This document shows positions 1-8,265 of a stretch of DNA of 33,851 nucleotides, piece by piece. Source of the DNA: Limisphaerales bacterium (GTDB lineage Bacteria; Verrucomicrobiota; Verrucomicrobiia; Limisphaerales; UBA11358); the NCBI GenBank assembly GCA_025362675.1, contig JANYFN010000134.1, forward strand, positions 1-33,851, read 5' to 3'. The translations under genes were made by a program, and so were the position numbers. The notes beneath the pieces are model-generated. The model saw only the letters and a program-made list of their open reading frames with translations. It searched no databases and was not told the DNA's origin. The number at the start of each line of letters is the position of its first letter. Within the stretch, counting starts at the first letter, position 1.

Positions 1-1457
1 TCCACAATTTTCCGTTCCACGAGCGAACGGAACAATTGCCACGCGCGTTGCGTGTGTGATTTTTTTTGTTTCGGCGTTTCGTGAGAATCGCGAATCAGTT
101 GTTGCATCGCCGCGCAACCATCGCCATGTCGGCTCAAAACATTCAGCAACATCGCGTGCGTGACTTGGAAACGGGAAATCAGTTTTTCCGGCGCAGCGGC
201 GATCAAGCGGATGTAAGTATTTTTGTCCCAGTTGACGAAATTCTTTTCCGGCGGCTGACGCTTAACTGTTTTTTTCCCATCACGCGCCGTTTTTTCCGCG
301 AGCTTCAGATTTTCGATGACGTGCTCCGGGGCTTGCGCCACGACCCAACCTTGATCATCAAAACCTTTGCGCCCGGCGCGACCGCTGATCTGATGAAAAT
401 CCCGCGCGCTCAAGATGCCGGTTTTTTGTCCGTCAAATTTGCAGAGCCGCGTGAACAGCACCGTGCGGATCGGCACATTGATACCCACGCCGAGCGTGTC
501 CGTGCCGCAGATGACTTTGAGCAAACCGCGTTGCGCGAGCTGCTCGACGAGGATGCGATATTTCGGCAGCAGCCCCGCGTGGTGCAAGGCGATGCCGTGT
601 CGCAACCATTTTTTTATTTCCGGCCCGTAAGGACTGGTGAACTTGAAACCTTCAATCGCGCTTGCAATGGCGGCCTTTTCCTCGCGCGTGCAAACATTGA
701 TGCTCGTGAAATCCTGCGCGCTCTCGGCGGCTTCCAATTGCGTGAAGTGAACGACATAGACCGGTGCGCGGCCACTGGCGATGAGACTCTCCAGCGTTTT
801 CGCCAGCGGCAATTCCGAATACTCATGGGCCAACGGCACCGGACGATCCGTCGAAGAAATCGTCGCGGTTGGTCGTCCGGTGAGCCGTGTCAGTTCCGTT
901 TCAAAAAACGCCGTGTCGCCGAGCGTCGCGGACATCAGCAAGAAACGCGTTTGCGGCAGCGTGAGCAACGGAACCTGCCACGCCACGCCGCGCTCGCGAT
1001 CGGCGTAATAATGAAACTCATCCATCACCACGTCCTGCACATTGGCCGCCGCGCCTTCGCGCAAAGCGATGTTCGCAAGGATTTCCGCCGTGCAACAAAG
1101 GATCGGCGCGCCTCGATTCACGGAAGCATCACCGGTGGCGAGACCGACATTGTCCGGTCCGAACTCGCGACAGAGCGCCATGAATTTTTCATTCACCAAC
1201 GCCTTGATCGGGCAGGTGTAAATCGAGCGCCGCCCTTTGGCGATGGCCTGAAAATGCAGCGCGGTCGCGACCAAAGATTTTCCCGAACCGGTGGGCGTGT
1301 TGAGAATGACGTTCTTATCCTCGAACAATTCCAAGATGGCGGATTCTTGCGCGGGATAGAGTTGAAGTTTTCTACTTTCGACGTATTCAAGAAACCGTTC
1401 GAGCAACAAATCGTTGGTCGGTTTCTGGTTACGCGGAATTAGATCGTAAAGCGTCAT
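1..1457 (-). CDS. Ski2-like DEAD/DEAH-box helicase (DUF3516-type), C-terminus beyond window
   Basis: An open frame of 485 codons starts at the ATG at 1457 ([13 protein letters not shown]) and runs without a stop off the left edge, so the C-terminal part is missing. The helicase core is clear: motif I TPTGSGKS near residue 55, a DEFH-type motif II (VMDEFHYY) near 140, motif III SATLGD near 170, and motif [13 protein letters not shown] near 335. These are the hallmarks of superfamily 2 Ski2/Lhr-like helicases. The DEFHYY box followed by RERGVAW is what I associate with bacterial helicases carrying a C-terminal DUF3516 domain, which would lie outside the window. The protein is likely an ATP-dependent RNA or DNA unwinding enzyme in the cytoplasm, substrate unknown. 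A long frame on the opposite strand (66-1442) is its shadow. Confidence 0.88.
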   Translation of the reverse strand, partial: MTLYDLIPRNQKPTNDLLLERFLEYVESRKLQLYPAQESAILELFEDKNVILNTPTGSGKSLVATALHFQAIAKGRRSIYTCPIKALVNEKFMALCREFGPDNVGLATGDASVNRGAPILCCTAEILANIALREGAAANVQDVVMDEFHYYADRERGVAWQVPLLTLPQTRFLLMSATLGDTAFFETELTRLTGRPTATISSTDRPVPLAHEYSELPLAKTLESLIASGRAPVYVVHFTQLEAAESAQDFTSINVCTREEKAAIASAIEGFKFTSPYGPEIKKWLRHGIALHHAGLLPKYRILVEQLAQRGLLKVICGTDTLGVGINVPIRTVLFTRLCKFDGQKTGILSARDFHQISGRAGRKGFDDQGWVVAQAPEHVIENLKLAEKTARDGKKTVKRQPPEKNFVNWDKNTYIRLIAAAPEKLISRFQVTHAMLLNVLSRHGDGCAAMQQLIRDSHETPKQKKSHTQRAWQLFRSLVERKIV

Positions 1458-1642
1458 CGCCACAGGTCGTGAACTCTAATCATAATTCTGACACGAGTGA
1501 AGCCCGATGAACTTTGTTGGGCCAAGCGCGGTTCCGCAAAGCAGTGGCGACCAGCATCAGAAAGCCAGCAGAGACTAATTTTCATAGCTTGATTCTCTAG
1601 GCGGCACTCATCAAATGTCTGAACCGCTTATTGAAATAAATC

Positions 1643-1673
1643 AGCGCCGGGAAAAACAATGTTTCCCGGCGCT
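1643..1673 (-). terminator. Hairpin after the msrB-msrA gene
   Basis: A perfect 12-bp inverted repeat (arms 1643-1654 and 1662-1673, AGCGCCGGGAAA / TTTCCCGGCGCT) with a 7-nt loop lies 29 bp beyond the stop of the methionine sulfoxide reductase gene. In the minus-strand transcript the stem is followed by TGATTTATTTC, a weak U-rich stretch. It therefore resembles an intrinsic terminator, but not a strong one. It also lies upstream of the leftward helicase gene and would insulate it from read-through. Confidence 0.6.
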
Positions 1674-1702
1674 AACAAATTTACTAGCCAGCAGGACGCG
1701 GA

Positions 1703-2773
1703 TTAGTCGCGCAAAACGTGGCAGGTGTAGCCGCCGGGATGCTTGACGAGATATTTCTGATGGTAATCTTCCGCCGAATAGAACGCTGTCGCTTTCGTGA
1801 TTTCCGTCGTGATGGGCCGGCTGAATTTTTTAGACTTTTCCCAATGGTCTTTCACGCGTTCGGCAGTTTTTTTCTGTTCATCACTGGTGAAGAAAATGGC
1901 GGAACGATACTGTGTGCCCACATCATTGTGCTGTCGGTTTAACGTGGTGGGATCGTGCATGCGGAAAAAATAATCCAGCAACTTTTCGTAACTGAGTCGC
2001 GAAGAATCAAACACCACTTCAATCGCCTCGGCGTGACCGGTGGTGCCGGTGCAGACCAGTTCGTAGGCCGGATCCGCCAGCGTGCCGCCGGTGTAGCCAA
2101 CAGTCGTTTTGGTGACCCCAGGAATCTGGCGGAGAATTTCTTCCATGCCCCAAAAACAGCCGCCGGCGAGAATGGCGGTTTCGGGTTTGGGCGCTTTGAT
2201 CACGCCGGCCGCCACGAACGGCGCGAGATATTGACCGTAACCCGCTGCATCCATGTCGGCGACGGGAATGAATTTCAGCGCGGCGGAATTGATGCAATAG
2301 CGCAATCCTTTTTCGCCGGGGCCGTCGGGGAACACGTGGCCGAGGTGTGAGTCGGCCGTTTTGGAACGGACTTCGGTGCGCGGCATGCCCAAAGTGGAAT
2401 CCGTTTTTTCGACGATCTCGTTGCTCTTAACCGGTTGCGAAAAACTCGGCCAGCCCGTGCCGGAATCAAACTTATCGAGCGAGCTGAACAGCGGCTCGCC
2501 GGAGACGACATCCACATAAATTCCGGGCGCGTGATTGTCCCAGTAGGCATTATGGAACGGTGGTTCCGTGCCGCACGATTGGGTGACGTGGAATTGCTCG
2601 GCGGAAAGTTTTTTCTTCAATTCGGACGCTTCTGGTTTCTTAAAAGCTTTCATGGCTTCAGGTTGGTAGGTTACGGGGTTAGTGGTTTGGGCGCGACTGG
2701 GGCGCACGACGGCGATAATACCGAAGGCGGCGAGGACGGCGACGGCGATTCCGATAATCTTGAGGGAGCTCAT
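1703..2773 (-). CDS. msrAB: Exported bifunctional methionine sulfoxide reductase, MsrB-MsrA fusion
   Basis: This 356-aa protein repairs oxidised methionine: MsrB reduces the R-sulfoxide and MsrA the S-sulfoxide. An N-terminal hydrophobic stretch (about residues 5-28) ending PSRAQ looks like a signal peptide or membrane anchor, so it should act outside the cytoplasm. The MsrB domain comes first (about 50-175), with [16 protein letters not shown] and the catalytic Cys in [11 protein letters not shown]. The VVSGEPLF segment, where zinc-binding MsrBs carry a Cys, has none, so this is the zinc-free type. The Cys in SCGTEPPF is a plausible resolving residue. MsrA follows (about 195-356), with the catalytic GCFWG motif. 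The B-then-A order occurs in some known fusions. The gene is monocistronic, with a hairpin 29 bp downstream. Confidence 0.95.
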   Translation of the reverse strand: MSSLKIIGIAVAVLAAFGIIAVVRPSRAQTTNPVTYQPEAMKAFKKPEASELKKKLSAEQFHVTQSCGTEPPFHNAYWDNHAPGIYVDVVSGEPLFSSLDKFDSGTGWPSFSQPVKSNEIVEKTDSTLGMPRTEVRSKTADSHLGHVFPDGPGEKGLRYCINSAALKFIPVADMDAAGYGQYLAPFVAAGVIKAPKPETAILAGGCFWGMEEILRQIPGVTKTTVGYTGGTLADPAYELVCTGTTGHAEAIEVVFDSSRLSYEKLLDYFFRMHDPTTLNRQHNDVGTQYRSAIFFTSDEQKKTAERVKDHWEKSKKFSRPITTEITKATAFYSAEDYHQKYLVKHPGGYTCHVLRD

Positions 2774-3220
2774 AATTTTAAGATGCGTTGAGTTGTGTCA
2801 TTAGTAGCCGCTTTATCATTTCATTTACGGCCACAGAGATGAGTCGCTCAACTCACCAAAAACTTACAGTTAAAGTGAATTATCAGTTCACGCGTTTATA
2901 TTAGCACGGAATGGCGGCTGGAGTTTACTTTTTTGCTAGCAATGACAAGAAGAGGTTTTCGCGGCATGGAAACTTGAAGTGGCTGATCTGTCTGCCACCG
3001 TATTTGTGCCCGCGCAGTGATCTCCAACGAGGGCACTATTCGAGGCGCGGCCCACGCTAAATTTTTTTGGCCGATGCTCGTTGCCGTCGGAACCATTTCA
3101 TATTGTGGATCGCTTTGGCGGTCGCGTTCTGGCGCTCCCAATCCGCACGGGGTTGAAATGAATCACGAAAAGCGTCACTGCATCCAGCGCCGGGATTTAG
3201 CCGGCCAGCCTGTCGTGGCG
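2774..3220. other. Intergenic region, no supported gene
   Basis: These 447 bp separate the msrB-msrA start from the stop of the cyclic-nucleotide-binding gene. I see no convincing gene. An 81-codon open frame on the minus strand (2896-3141) has low-complexity composition and no recognisable motif. The stretch must hold the msrB-msrA promoter, but I cannot pick out -35/-10 boxes with confidence. Just after the leftward gene a loose inverted repeat (AGCGCC about 3186-3191, GGCGCT about 3217-3222) could form a weak hairpin without a U-tract. Confidence 0.4.
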
Positions 3221-3682
3221 CTAAACTTTTTTTTCCTTCAACAACTGTATGCGGGTGGACTGGAGCCGCTCGATGACGACTTTAGTTACGCGCTTGAGTA
3301 ATTGATAGCCCAACGCTTGATCGGTTTCGCAAAGTTCGCGGAGGGTCGTGGCAAAAAAAATGATGGCCCGGGTGGGTTTTACCGCACGGGCATCGAAATG
3401 CCAATTGTAAGGCGGAAACAACCAGGACCATCCGAGCACCTCGCCGGCTTTGATGGTTTGGATCAGCTCTGGTTGGTCGCGCTCCTTTTTGGCGGCGGCT
3501 TCCAGTGCTACCTCGCCTTCGAGAATGATGTAAAACCGATTGGCTGCGAGGCCTTCGTTGAATAGCAATTTGCCGGGCGGGAATTCCACTTCCATGGCGT
3601 TATTAGAAAGCATTTCAAGCTGATGCTTAGGCAGGCCTTTGAGAAATGGTTGAGCAGCAAGTAAGGTAGCGTCTATTTTCAT
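3221..3682 (-). CDS. Stand-alone cyclic-nucleotide-binding (CRP-like sensor) domain protein
   Basis: The 153-aa protein is essentially one cyclic-nucleotide-binding beta-roll. Typical features are FPPGKLLFNEG, then RFYIILEGEVAL, then a phosphate-binding-cassette-like segment AGEVLGWSWLFPP, and a C-terminal helix ending in Lys-rich residues. The DNA-binding helix-turn-helix that follows this fold in CRP/FNR regulators is absent, and 153 aa leaves no room for one. It starts 29 bp after hupE on the same strand and probably shares its transcript. Proteins of this type occur near some [NiFe]-hydrogenase operons (established only in a general way). A role in sensing a nucleotide or modulating a partner protein is inference. 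The PBC segment lacks the usual RTA-type arginine, so the ligand is uncertain. Confidence 0.82.
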   Translation of the reverse strand: MKIDATLLAAQPFLKGLPKHQLEMLSNNAMEVEFPPGKLLFNEGLAANRFYIILEGEVALEAAAKKERDQPELIQTIKAGEVLGWSWLFPPYNWHFDARAVKPTRAIIFFATTLRELCETDQALGYQLLKRVTKVVIERLQSTRIQLLKEKKV

Positions 3683-3711
3683 ATTTTTTTTGCAGCGGAT
3701 TCAGGACTGAT

Positions 3712-4317
3712 TCACAAGGCGATGGTCAGATACAAACCGCACGCGGCAATCGCCCAGCCGCAACGGCACATAAATGTTTCCCGGGCCAGTTTTTGCGCGG
3801 ACAGTCCGGCCGCGATTCCCACCAGATGCAAGCCGGCGGTGGTGGCCACCATGCCGGCCCCATAAGCGAAACCGGAAGCGTTCGCGGGAATTTCCGCGCC
3901 GTGGGCAAAGCCGTGAAACCAAGCGAAGCTTCCGACCAGCAGGATGCTCGCGGCGAGCGGTAGGCGGATGGCCGCCGCAATCAAAATTCCAAGAATCAAG
4001 ACTGAGGCGGCAATTCCCTGTTCGGTAAAGGGAATGGTGTGTCCGCTCGTGCTAGCCAACGCGCCAAGCGTCATCGTGGACACAAATGCTAACGGCACCG
4101 CCCAGAGCGCGCGGCCGCCACGTTGCGCCGCCCACAAGCCGACGGCCACCAGCGCACACAAATGATCCAGACCGAGGAGCGGATGCGCTAAGCCACTGGC
4201 CAAGCTGGTGGCGGCTCCATGTCCGGGATGCGCCTGCGCCACCGAAGGCAGCACCAAGAGTGGCAACAGATACAATGAGCGGCGGCGCGGTGTAGAAATT
4301 GTAGTCATTGTTTTCAT
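3712..4317 (-). CDS. hupE: HupE/UreJ family nickel transporter
   Basis: This 201-aa polytopic membrane protein has an N-terminal signal-like segment ending VAQAHPGHG. It carries the family signature HPLLGLDHLCALVAVG and a second His-rich region FAWFHGFAHGAEIP in a later helix. About six hydrophobic segments follow the signal region. HupE proteins are secondary permeases for nickel and are typical companions of [NiFe]-hydrogenase genes. Here the gene is divergent from hoxE across 289 bp, which fits supply of nickel for the hydrogenase encoded next door. Two near-adjacent ATGs (residues 1 and 4) are possible starts, and neither has a clear Shine-Dalgarno sequence. The cyclic-nucleotide-binding gene follows 29 bp downstream. 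Confidence 0.92.
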   Translation of the reverse strand: MKTMTTISTPRRRSLYLLPLLVLPSVAQAHPGHGAATSLASGLAHPLLGLDHLCALVAVGLWAAQRGGRALWAVPLAFVSTMTLGALASTSGHTIPFTEQGIAASVLILGILIAAAIRLPLAASILLVGSFAWFHGFAHGAEIPANASGFAYGAGMVATTAGLHLVGIAAGLSAQKLARETFMCRCGWAIAACGLYLTIAL

Positions 4318-4606
4318 AATTTTATTCTGGTTCGACTAACTTTGGTGGCGACGACGAATGCCCGCCTGAACGATTTATTTTGGTTCAAATAGTGAATCAG
4401 TTACCGAACTTGCAACTGTATCTCTAAGGGAAAAACCCGGGTTTGGCTTTGCATAAATTGACAATAAATTCAGATTAATTGGCCGTCGGCGCCCCGTCAT
4501 TTACCGCGGGTAAACAAAATAGGTTGATCATTTAACAACGGAGGCGGTTGGCATCTAGGATTATCAGTGCTTAAATAATTACGTATATAAAAAAGGCATA
4601 CTAATT
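4318..4606. promoter_or_regulatory. Divergent control region between hupE and hoxE with two palindromes
   Basis: These 289 bp must hold both the leftward hupE and rightward hox promoters. The composition is AT-rich compared with the neighbouring genes. Two perfect short palindromes stand out: AAACCCGGGTTT at 4433-4444, and TTTACC-GCG-GGTAAA at 4500-4514. They are 55 bp apart and could be operators. A TTGACA sits at 4458-4463 but has no good -10 at 16-18 bp. A TATATA-like box near 4583 lies very close to the hoxE start. I found no convincing sigma-54 -24/-12 pair. All promoter assignments here are tentative. Confidence 0.45.
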
Positions 4607-5131
4607 ATGAGTGCAGCTCTGATCACGCCGCAAAAGAACCGCATCCAAGCCGTGTTGCAGCACGCGAGTGGAGACAAGCGCTTCAAGATCCTGGAAGTCC
4701 ACATGAAGAAGCATCAGTTCCGGCAGGACGCGCTGATCGAAGTGCTGCACAAGGCCCAGGAACTGTTTGGCTATCTTGAAGACGATTTGCTGCTCTTCAT
4801 TTCTTACAAATTAAAATTGCCGCCGAGCCGGGTTTATGGGGTCGCAACCTTTTATCATTTCTTCCAACTCAAGCCGCAGGGCGAACACACGTGTGTCGTC
4901 TGCCTCGGCACGGCGTGCTATGTCAAAGGCGCAGATAAAATTATAAATGGCATACAGGATAAATATAAAATCAAAGCTGGCGAGACGACGGCGGACAACA
5001 AACTTTCTCTACTTACCGCGCGCTGCATCGGCGCATGTGGCATCGCGCCGGCGGTGACTTATGACGGCCACGTGGCGCCAAAACAAACGCCCGAGGCGGC
5101 GCTCGAAAGAATCAAAACCTGGATTCAATAA
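4607..5131 (+). CDS. hoxE: HoxE, 2Fe-2S diaphorase subunit of bidirectional [NiFe] hydrogenase
   Basis: The 174-aa protein is homologous to NuoE, the 24-kDa subunit of complex I. It has an N-terminal helical part ([19 protein letters not shown]) and a thioredoxin-like ferredoxin fold from about residue 85. The four [2Fe-2S] ligands are visible in [13 protein letters not shown] and [11 protein letters not shown] (C-x4-C and C-x3-C). In group 3d hydrogenases HoxE works with HoxF and HoxU to pass electrons between NAD(H) and the hydrogenase. It is the first gene of the hox run, and the stop is 2 bp before the hoxF ATG. Its presence marks the five-subunit HoxEFUYH type rather than the HoxE-less HoxFUYH(I) type. 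Confidence 0.93.
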   Translation: MSAALITPQKNRIQAVLQHASGDKRFKILEVHMKKHQFRQDALIEVLHKAQELFGYLEDDLLLFISYKLKLPPSRVYGVATFYHFFQLKPQGEHTCVVCLGTACYVKGADKIINGIQDKYKIKAGETTADNKLSLLTARCIGACGIAPAVTYDGHVAPKQTPEAALERIKTWIQ

Positions 5132-5133
5132 TT

Positions 5134-6744
5134 ATGCAATTGGACGAACTGAAAGCGATCGCCGAGAAACACCGGAGTTCCCGTAAAAAGATCATCGTGC
5201 GCACCTGCATGTCGGCGGGCTGCATGTCTTCGCAGGCGGACATCATTAAGAAAAATCTCGAAGCCGAAGCGAAGGCGCAGGGACTGGAAGCGGATGTCGA
5301 AGTGCGTCGCGTCGGTTGCATGGGTTTTTGCGGCCAAGGTCCGCTGGTCGGTTGGGATAACTCAGGCGAACACGGGCTGTGGGAATTTGTGAAGCCCGAA
5401 GATGCGGCTTCCATCATCGCCGCGCTCAAAGGTGGCGAATGCAAGGTCCAGCGCGGCGATCCGAAACATCCTTTCTTCGCGAAGCAGATGCACATCGTGC
5501 GCGCGAACGGCGGCATCATTGATCCGGAGCGCATCGAGGATTACATTGCCATCGGCGGTTATACTGCGCTGCATCATTCGCTCACTGAATTGCAGCCGGC
5601 GCAAGTCGTGGAAGAAGTCACGAAAAGCGGGTTGCGCGGACGCGGCGGCGCGGGTTTTCCATCGGGATTAAAATGGGGAACAGTCGCCAAATCGCCCGGG
5701 GCAAAAAAATATGTCGTCTGCAACGGCGATGAAGGCGATCCCGGCGCGTTCATGGACCGCAGCGTTTTGGAAAGCGATCCGCATCTTGTGCTCGAAGGTA
5801 TGGCGATCGCCGCTTACGCCGTTGGCGCGGATCAAGGTTATCTCTATGTTCGCGCGGAATATCCGCTCGCGATTTCGCGTTTACAGATTGCGATCAAGCA
5901 GGCGAAACAGCTCGGCTTGCTTGGGGCGGGAATCTTTGAATCGCCCTTTAATTTCAACGTGGATATCCGCATCGGTGCCGGCGCATTTGTTTGCGGTGAA
6001 GAAACGGCGTTGATGGCATCCGTCGAAGGCAAACGCGGCACGCCGCGTCCGCGTCCGCCGTTTCCGGCTGAAAGCGGTCTGTGGGGCTGCCCGACCTTGA
6101 TCAACAACGTAGAAACGTTCGCGAATATTTCCGCCATCATCAACAAAGGCGGCGAATGGTATGCGGGCATCGGCACCGAGAAGAGCAAAGGCACCAAAGT
6201 TTTCGCGCTCACGGGAAAAATTAAAAACAACGGGCTGATTGAAGTGCCGATGGGAATTCCGCTGCGGCAGATCATCATGGAAATGGGCGGCGGCGCACCG
6301 GACGGGCGCTCGATCAAATCCGTGCAGACCGGCGGGCCTTCGGGGGGTTGCATCCCTGCGGATTATTTGGATACGCCGGTGGATTACGAATCACTCACCA
6401 AGCTCGGTTCCATCATGGGTTCCGGCGGCATGGTGGTGATGGATGACACGACGAACATGGTGGAGATCGCCAAGTTTTACATGGAGTTTTGCATGGAGGA
6501 ATCGTGCGGCAAATGCATCCCGTGCCGCGCGGGCACGGTGCAGATGTTCAACCTGCTCGAAAAAATCACGCAACGCAAAGCCACGGCGCGCGACCTCGCG
6601 AAGCTTGAAGAACTCTGTGACATGGTGAAAAACACCAGTCTCTGCGGCCTCGGTCAAACCGCGCCCAATCCGGTGATCAGCACGCTGAAATTTTTCCGCA
6701 AGGAATACGCAGAGTTGTTGCAGCCGGATCCGTTTGGTCCGTAA
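5134..6744 (+). CDS. hoxF: HoxF, NADH/FMN-binding diaphorase subunit
   Basis: This 536-aa NuoF-like flavoprotein oxidises NADH or reduces NAD+. The N-terminal 95 residues form a thioredoxin-like domain with Cys residues ([23 protein letters not shown]) like those of HoxF/HydB-type subunits. The NADH-binding glycine-rich loop is [13 protein letters not shown] (about 168-180). The FMN-binding region is [19 protein letters not shown]. The C-terminal [4Fe-4S] site is [10 protein letters not shown] plus a later Cys in TSLCGLG. Length and domain order are normal for the family. It follows hoxE by 2 bp. The ribosome must initiate without an obvious Shine-Dalgarno sequence, so translational coupling is likely. 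Confidence 0.95.
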   Translation: MQLDELKAIAEKHRSSRKKIIVRTCMSAGCMSSQADIIKKNLEAEAKAQGLEADVEVRRVGCMGFCGQGPLVGWDNSGEHGLWEFVKPEDAASIIAALKGGECKVQRGDPKHPFFAKQMHIVRANGGIIDPERIEDYIAIGGYTALHHSLTELQPAQVVEEVTKSGLRGRGGAGFPSGLKWGTVAKSPGAKKYVVCNGDEGDPGAFMDRSVLESDPHLVLEGMAIAAYAVGADQGYLYVRAEYPLAISRLQIAIKQAKQLGLLGAGIFESPFNFNVDIRIGAGAFVCGEETALMASVEGKRGTPRPRPPFPAESGLWGCPTLINNVETFANISAIINKGGEWYAGIGTEKSKGTKVFALTGKIKNNGLIEVPMGIPLRQIIMEMGGGAPDGRSIKSVQTGGPSGGCIPADYLDTPVDYESLTKLGSIMGSGGMVVMDDTTNMVEIAKFYMEFCMEESCGKCIPCRAGTVQMFNLLEKITQRKATARDLAKLEELCDMVKNTSLCGLGQTAPNPVISTLKFFRKEYAELLQPDPFGP

Positions 6745-6794
6745 ATCGACGGCGCGACGAAGCAGCCCGAACCCGTGACGAAATAATTTTATTT

Positions 6795-7517
6795 ATGGCT
6801 GTTAAAACTTTGACCATTGACGGCAGGCCGATCACCGCCGAGGAAGGCGCGACCGTGTTGCAGGCCGCGACCGAGGCCGGCATCAAGATTCCGACGCTGT
6901 GTCATCTCGAAGGTGTTTACGACGTCGGCGCATGTCGGTTGTGCATCGTAGAAATCACCGGCACAACAAAATTGTTGCCCGCCTGCACGACGAAAGTTTC
7001 TGAGGGCATGGAAGTGCAAACGCAGACTGAACGCTTGCGCAATTATCGCCGCATGATTTTGGAACTATTGTTCGCGGAACGAAATCACGTGTGCGCCGTG
7101 TGCGTTTCCAACGGCCATTGCGAATTGCAGACGCTCGCCTATTCGCAAGGCATGGAACACATCCGCTACGACTACACGTTTCCGAAGTGGAACGTGGACA
7201 CGACACATCGCCTCTTCGGCATGGATCATAATCGCTGCGTGCTTTGCACCCGTTGCGTGCGCGCGTGTTGGCACATCGAAGGCGCGGGCACCAAGAACAT
7301 TGCCGGGCGCGGTGCCACCTCCAAAATCATCACCGATCTCAACCAGCCGTGGGGCGATTCCGATTCGTGCACGGAATGCGGCAAGTGCGTCATGGCCTGT
7401 CCGACCGGCGCGCTGTTCCAGAAAGGTTCAACCGTGGGCGAAATGGTTCATGACCGCGACAAACTGGAATTCATCGTCACGGCACGGGAAAAGAAACAAT
7501 GGGTCGCGGCGGATTGA
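6795..7517 (+). CDS. hoxU: HoxU, ferredoxin-like iron-sulfur subunit of the diaphorase
   Basis: The 240-aa protein matches the N-terminal part of NuoG. In order it shows a plant-type [2Fe-2S] domain (CHLEGVYDVGACRLC, later LLPACTT), a His-Cys [4Fe-4S] motif (HVCAVCVSNGHCELQ) and two classical 4Fe-4S clusters (CVLCTRCVRAC and CTECGKCVMACPTGA). It wires the HoxF flavin to the hydrogenase module. It starts 50 bp after hoxF. The gap to the next gene, hoxY, is unusually long (193 bp) and is filled by a palindromic repeat. The hox run is therefore physically divided between the diaphorase genes (hoxEFU) and the hydrogenase genes (hoxYH). Confidence 0.94.
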   Translation: MAVKTLTIDGRPITAEEGATVLQAATEAGIKIPTLCHLEGVYDVGACRLCIVEITGTTKLLPACTTKVSEGMEVQTQTERLRNYRRMILELLFAERNHVCAVCVSNGHCELQTLAYSQGMEHIRYDYTFPKWNVDTTHRLFGMDHNRCVLCTRCVRACWHIEGAGTKNIAGRGATSKIITDLNQPWGDSDSCTECGKCVMACPTGALFQKGSTVGEMVHDRDKLEFIVTAREKKQWVAAD

Positions 7518-7548
7518 ATTGAACTTGATTGAAACTAACTCGAATGAA

Positions 7549-7690
7549 AGAAGCACCAACATCCAAGCATCAAGCACCAGAGAAGCATCAACCTCCAAGC
7601 TCCAGACAAGTGGCTCGCAAGTTTTTTGGATTTGAAGCTTGGAATTTCTCTGGAGCTTGGGCCTTGGAGCTTGGAGCTTTGTCCTTCGCC
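7549..7690. repeat. CCAAGC/GCTTGG-rich imperfect palindrome between hoxU and hoxY
   Basis: The left half is rich in CATCAAGC, CCAAGC and CTCCAG units, and the right half in GGAGCTTGG units on the same strand. The clearest arms are 7571-7584 (CAAGCACCAGAGAA) and 7646-7659 (TTCTCTGGAGCTTG), 13 of 14 matching, with further degenerate pairing outside them. Composition is unlike the flanking genes and no reading frame is supported. From memory this resembles dispersed intergenic palindromes of Verrucomicrobiota and related genomes. It could fold into a long stem-loop in the hox transcript. Confidence 0.75.
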
Positions 7691-7710
7691 CATCATCCCT
7701 CTTTTGAATT

Positions 7711-8256
7711 ATGAAAGTGCGTCTCGCTACAGTCTGGCTCGGCGGCTGCTCCGGCTGCCACATGTCATTTCTCGATCTCGATGAATTCCTGATCGACCTC
7801 GCGAACGCGGCGGACCTCGTTTACAGCCCCGTCGTGGATGTGAAGGATTATCCGGAAAATGTCGACCTCTGCCTAATCGAAGGCGCGGTTTGCAACGAAG
7901 ATAATCTCGAGATTCTCCACAAAATCCGCGCGCACACGAAAGTGCTCGTGTCCTTCGGCGACTGCGCCGTCACCGGCAATGTGCCCGCCATGCGCAATCC
8001 GTTCGGCATGGATAACGTGGAAAATGTTTTGCAATGCGCCTACGTCGATCATGCGCAAAACAATCCCGCTGTGCCCAAGGCGGACGGCATTGTGCCGCAA
8101 CTGCTCGCCAACGTTCGCCCCGTCCACGAGATGGTTTTTGTCGAATACTTTTTGCCGGGCTGTCCGCCTCCAGCGGCACGGATCAAAGCTTTAGTGGCGC
8201 AATTGCTGGCTGGAGCTGTGCCGAAACTGGAAGGAGAGCAACTCAAGTTCGGTTGA
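7711..8256 (+). CDS. hoxY: HoxY, small (electron-transfer) subunit of the [NiFe] hydrogenase
   Basis: This is a 181-aa short-type small subunit, consistent with HoxY, which carries only the proximal [4Fe-4S] cluster. Ligand motifs are GGCSGCHMSFLD at the N-terminus, SFGDCAVTGN near residue 90 and the FLPGCPPPAARI segment near 150. No Tat signal is present, in agreement with a cytoplasmic enzyme. It forms the heterodimer with HoxH. Translation starts directly after the palindromic repeat region, with no clear Shine-Dalgarno sequence. The stop lies 9 bp before hoxH. Confidence 0.94.
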   Translation: MKVRLATVWLGGCSGCHMSFLDLDEFLIDLANAADLVYSPVVDVKDYPENVDLCLIEGAVCNEDNLEILHKIRAHTKVLVSFGDCAVTGNVPAMRNPFGMDNVENVLQCAYVDHAQNNPAVPKADGIVPQLLANVRPVHEMVFVEYFLPGCPPPAARIKALVAQLLAGAVPKLEGEQLKFG

Positions 8257-8265
8257 AAAATTGTT

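Noticed and set aside
66-1442. 458-codon open frame on the plus strand
   Set aside because: It is antisense to the helicase frame, whose translation shows ordered helicase motifs. The plus-strand product is Arg-rich and without motifs.
2896-3141. 81-codon minus-strand frame between msrB-msrA and the cNMP-binding gene
   Set aside because: No motif, no ribosome site and unconvincing composition.
4540-4575. Sigma-54 promoter before hoxE (TTGGCATCTAGGATTATC)
   Set aside because: The GG of the -24 element is present, but the GC of the -12 element is missing at the required spacing.
7518-7710. Open frames through the hoxU-hoxY gap
   Set aside because: They translate a low-complexity palindromic repeat, giving Ser/Lys/Gln-rich products with no support as genes.
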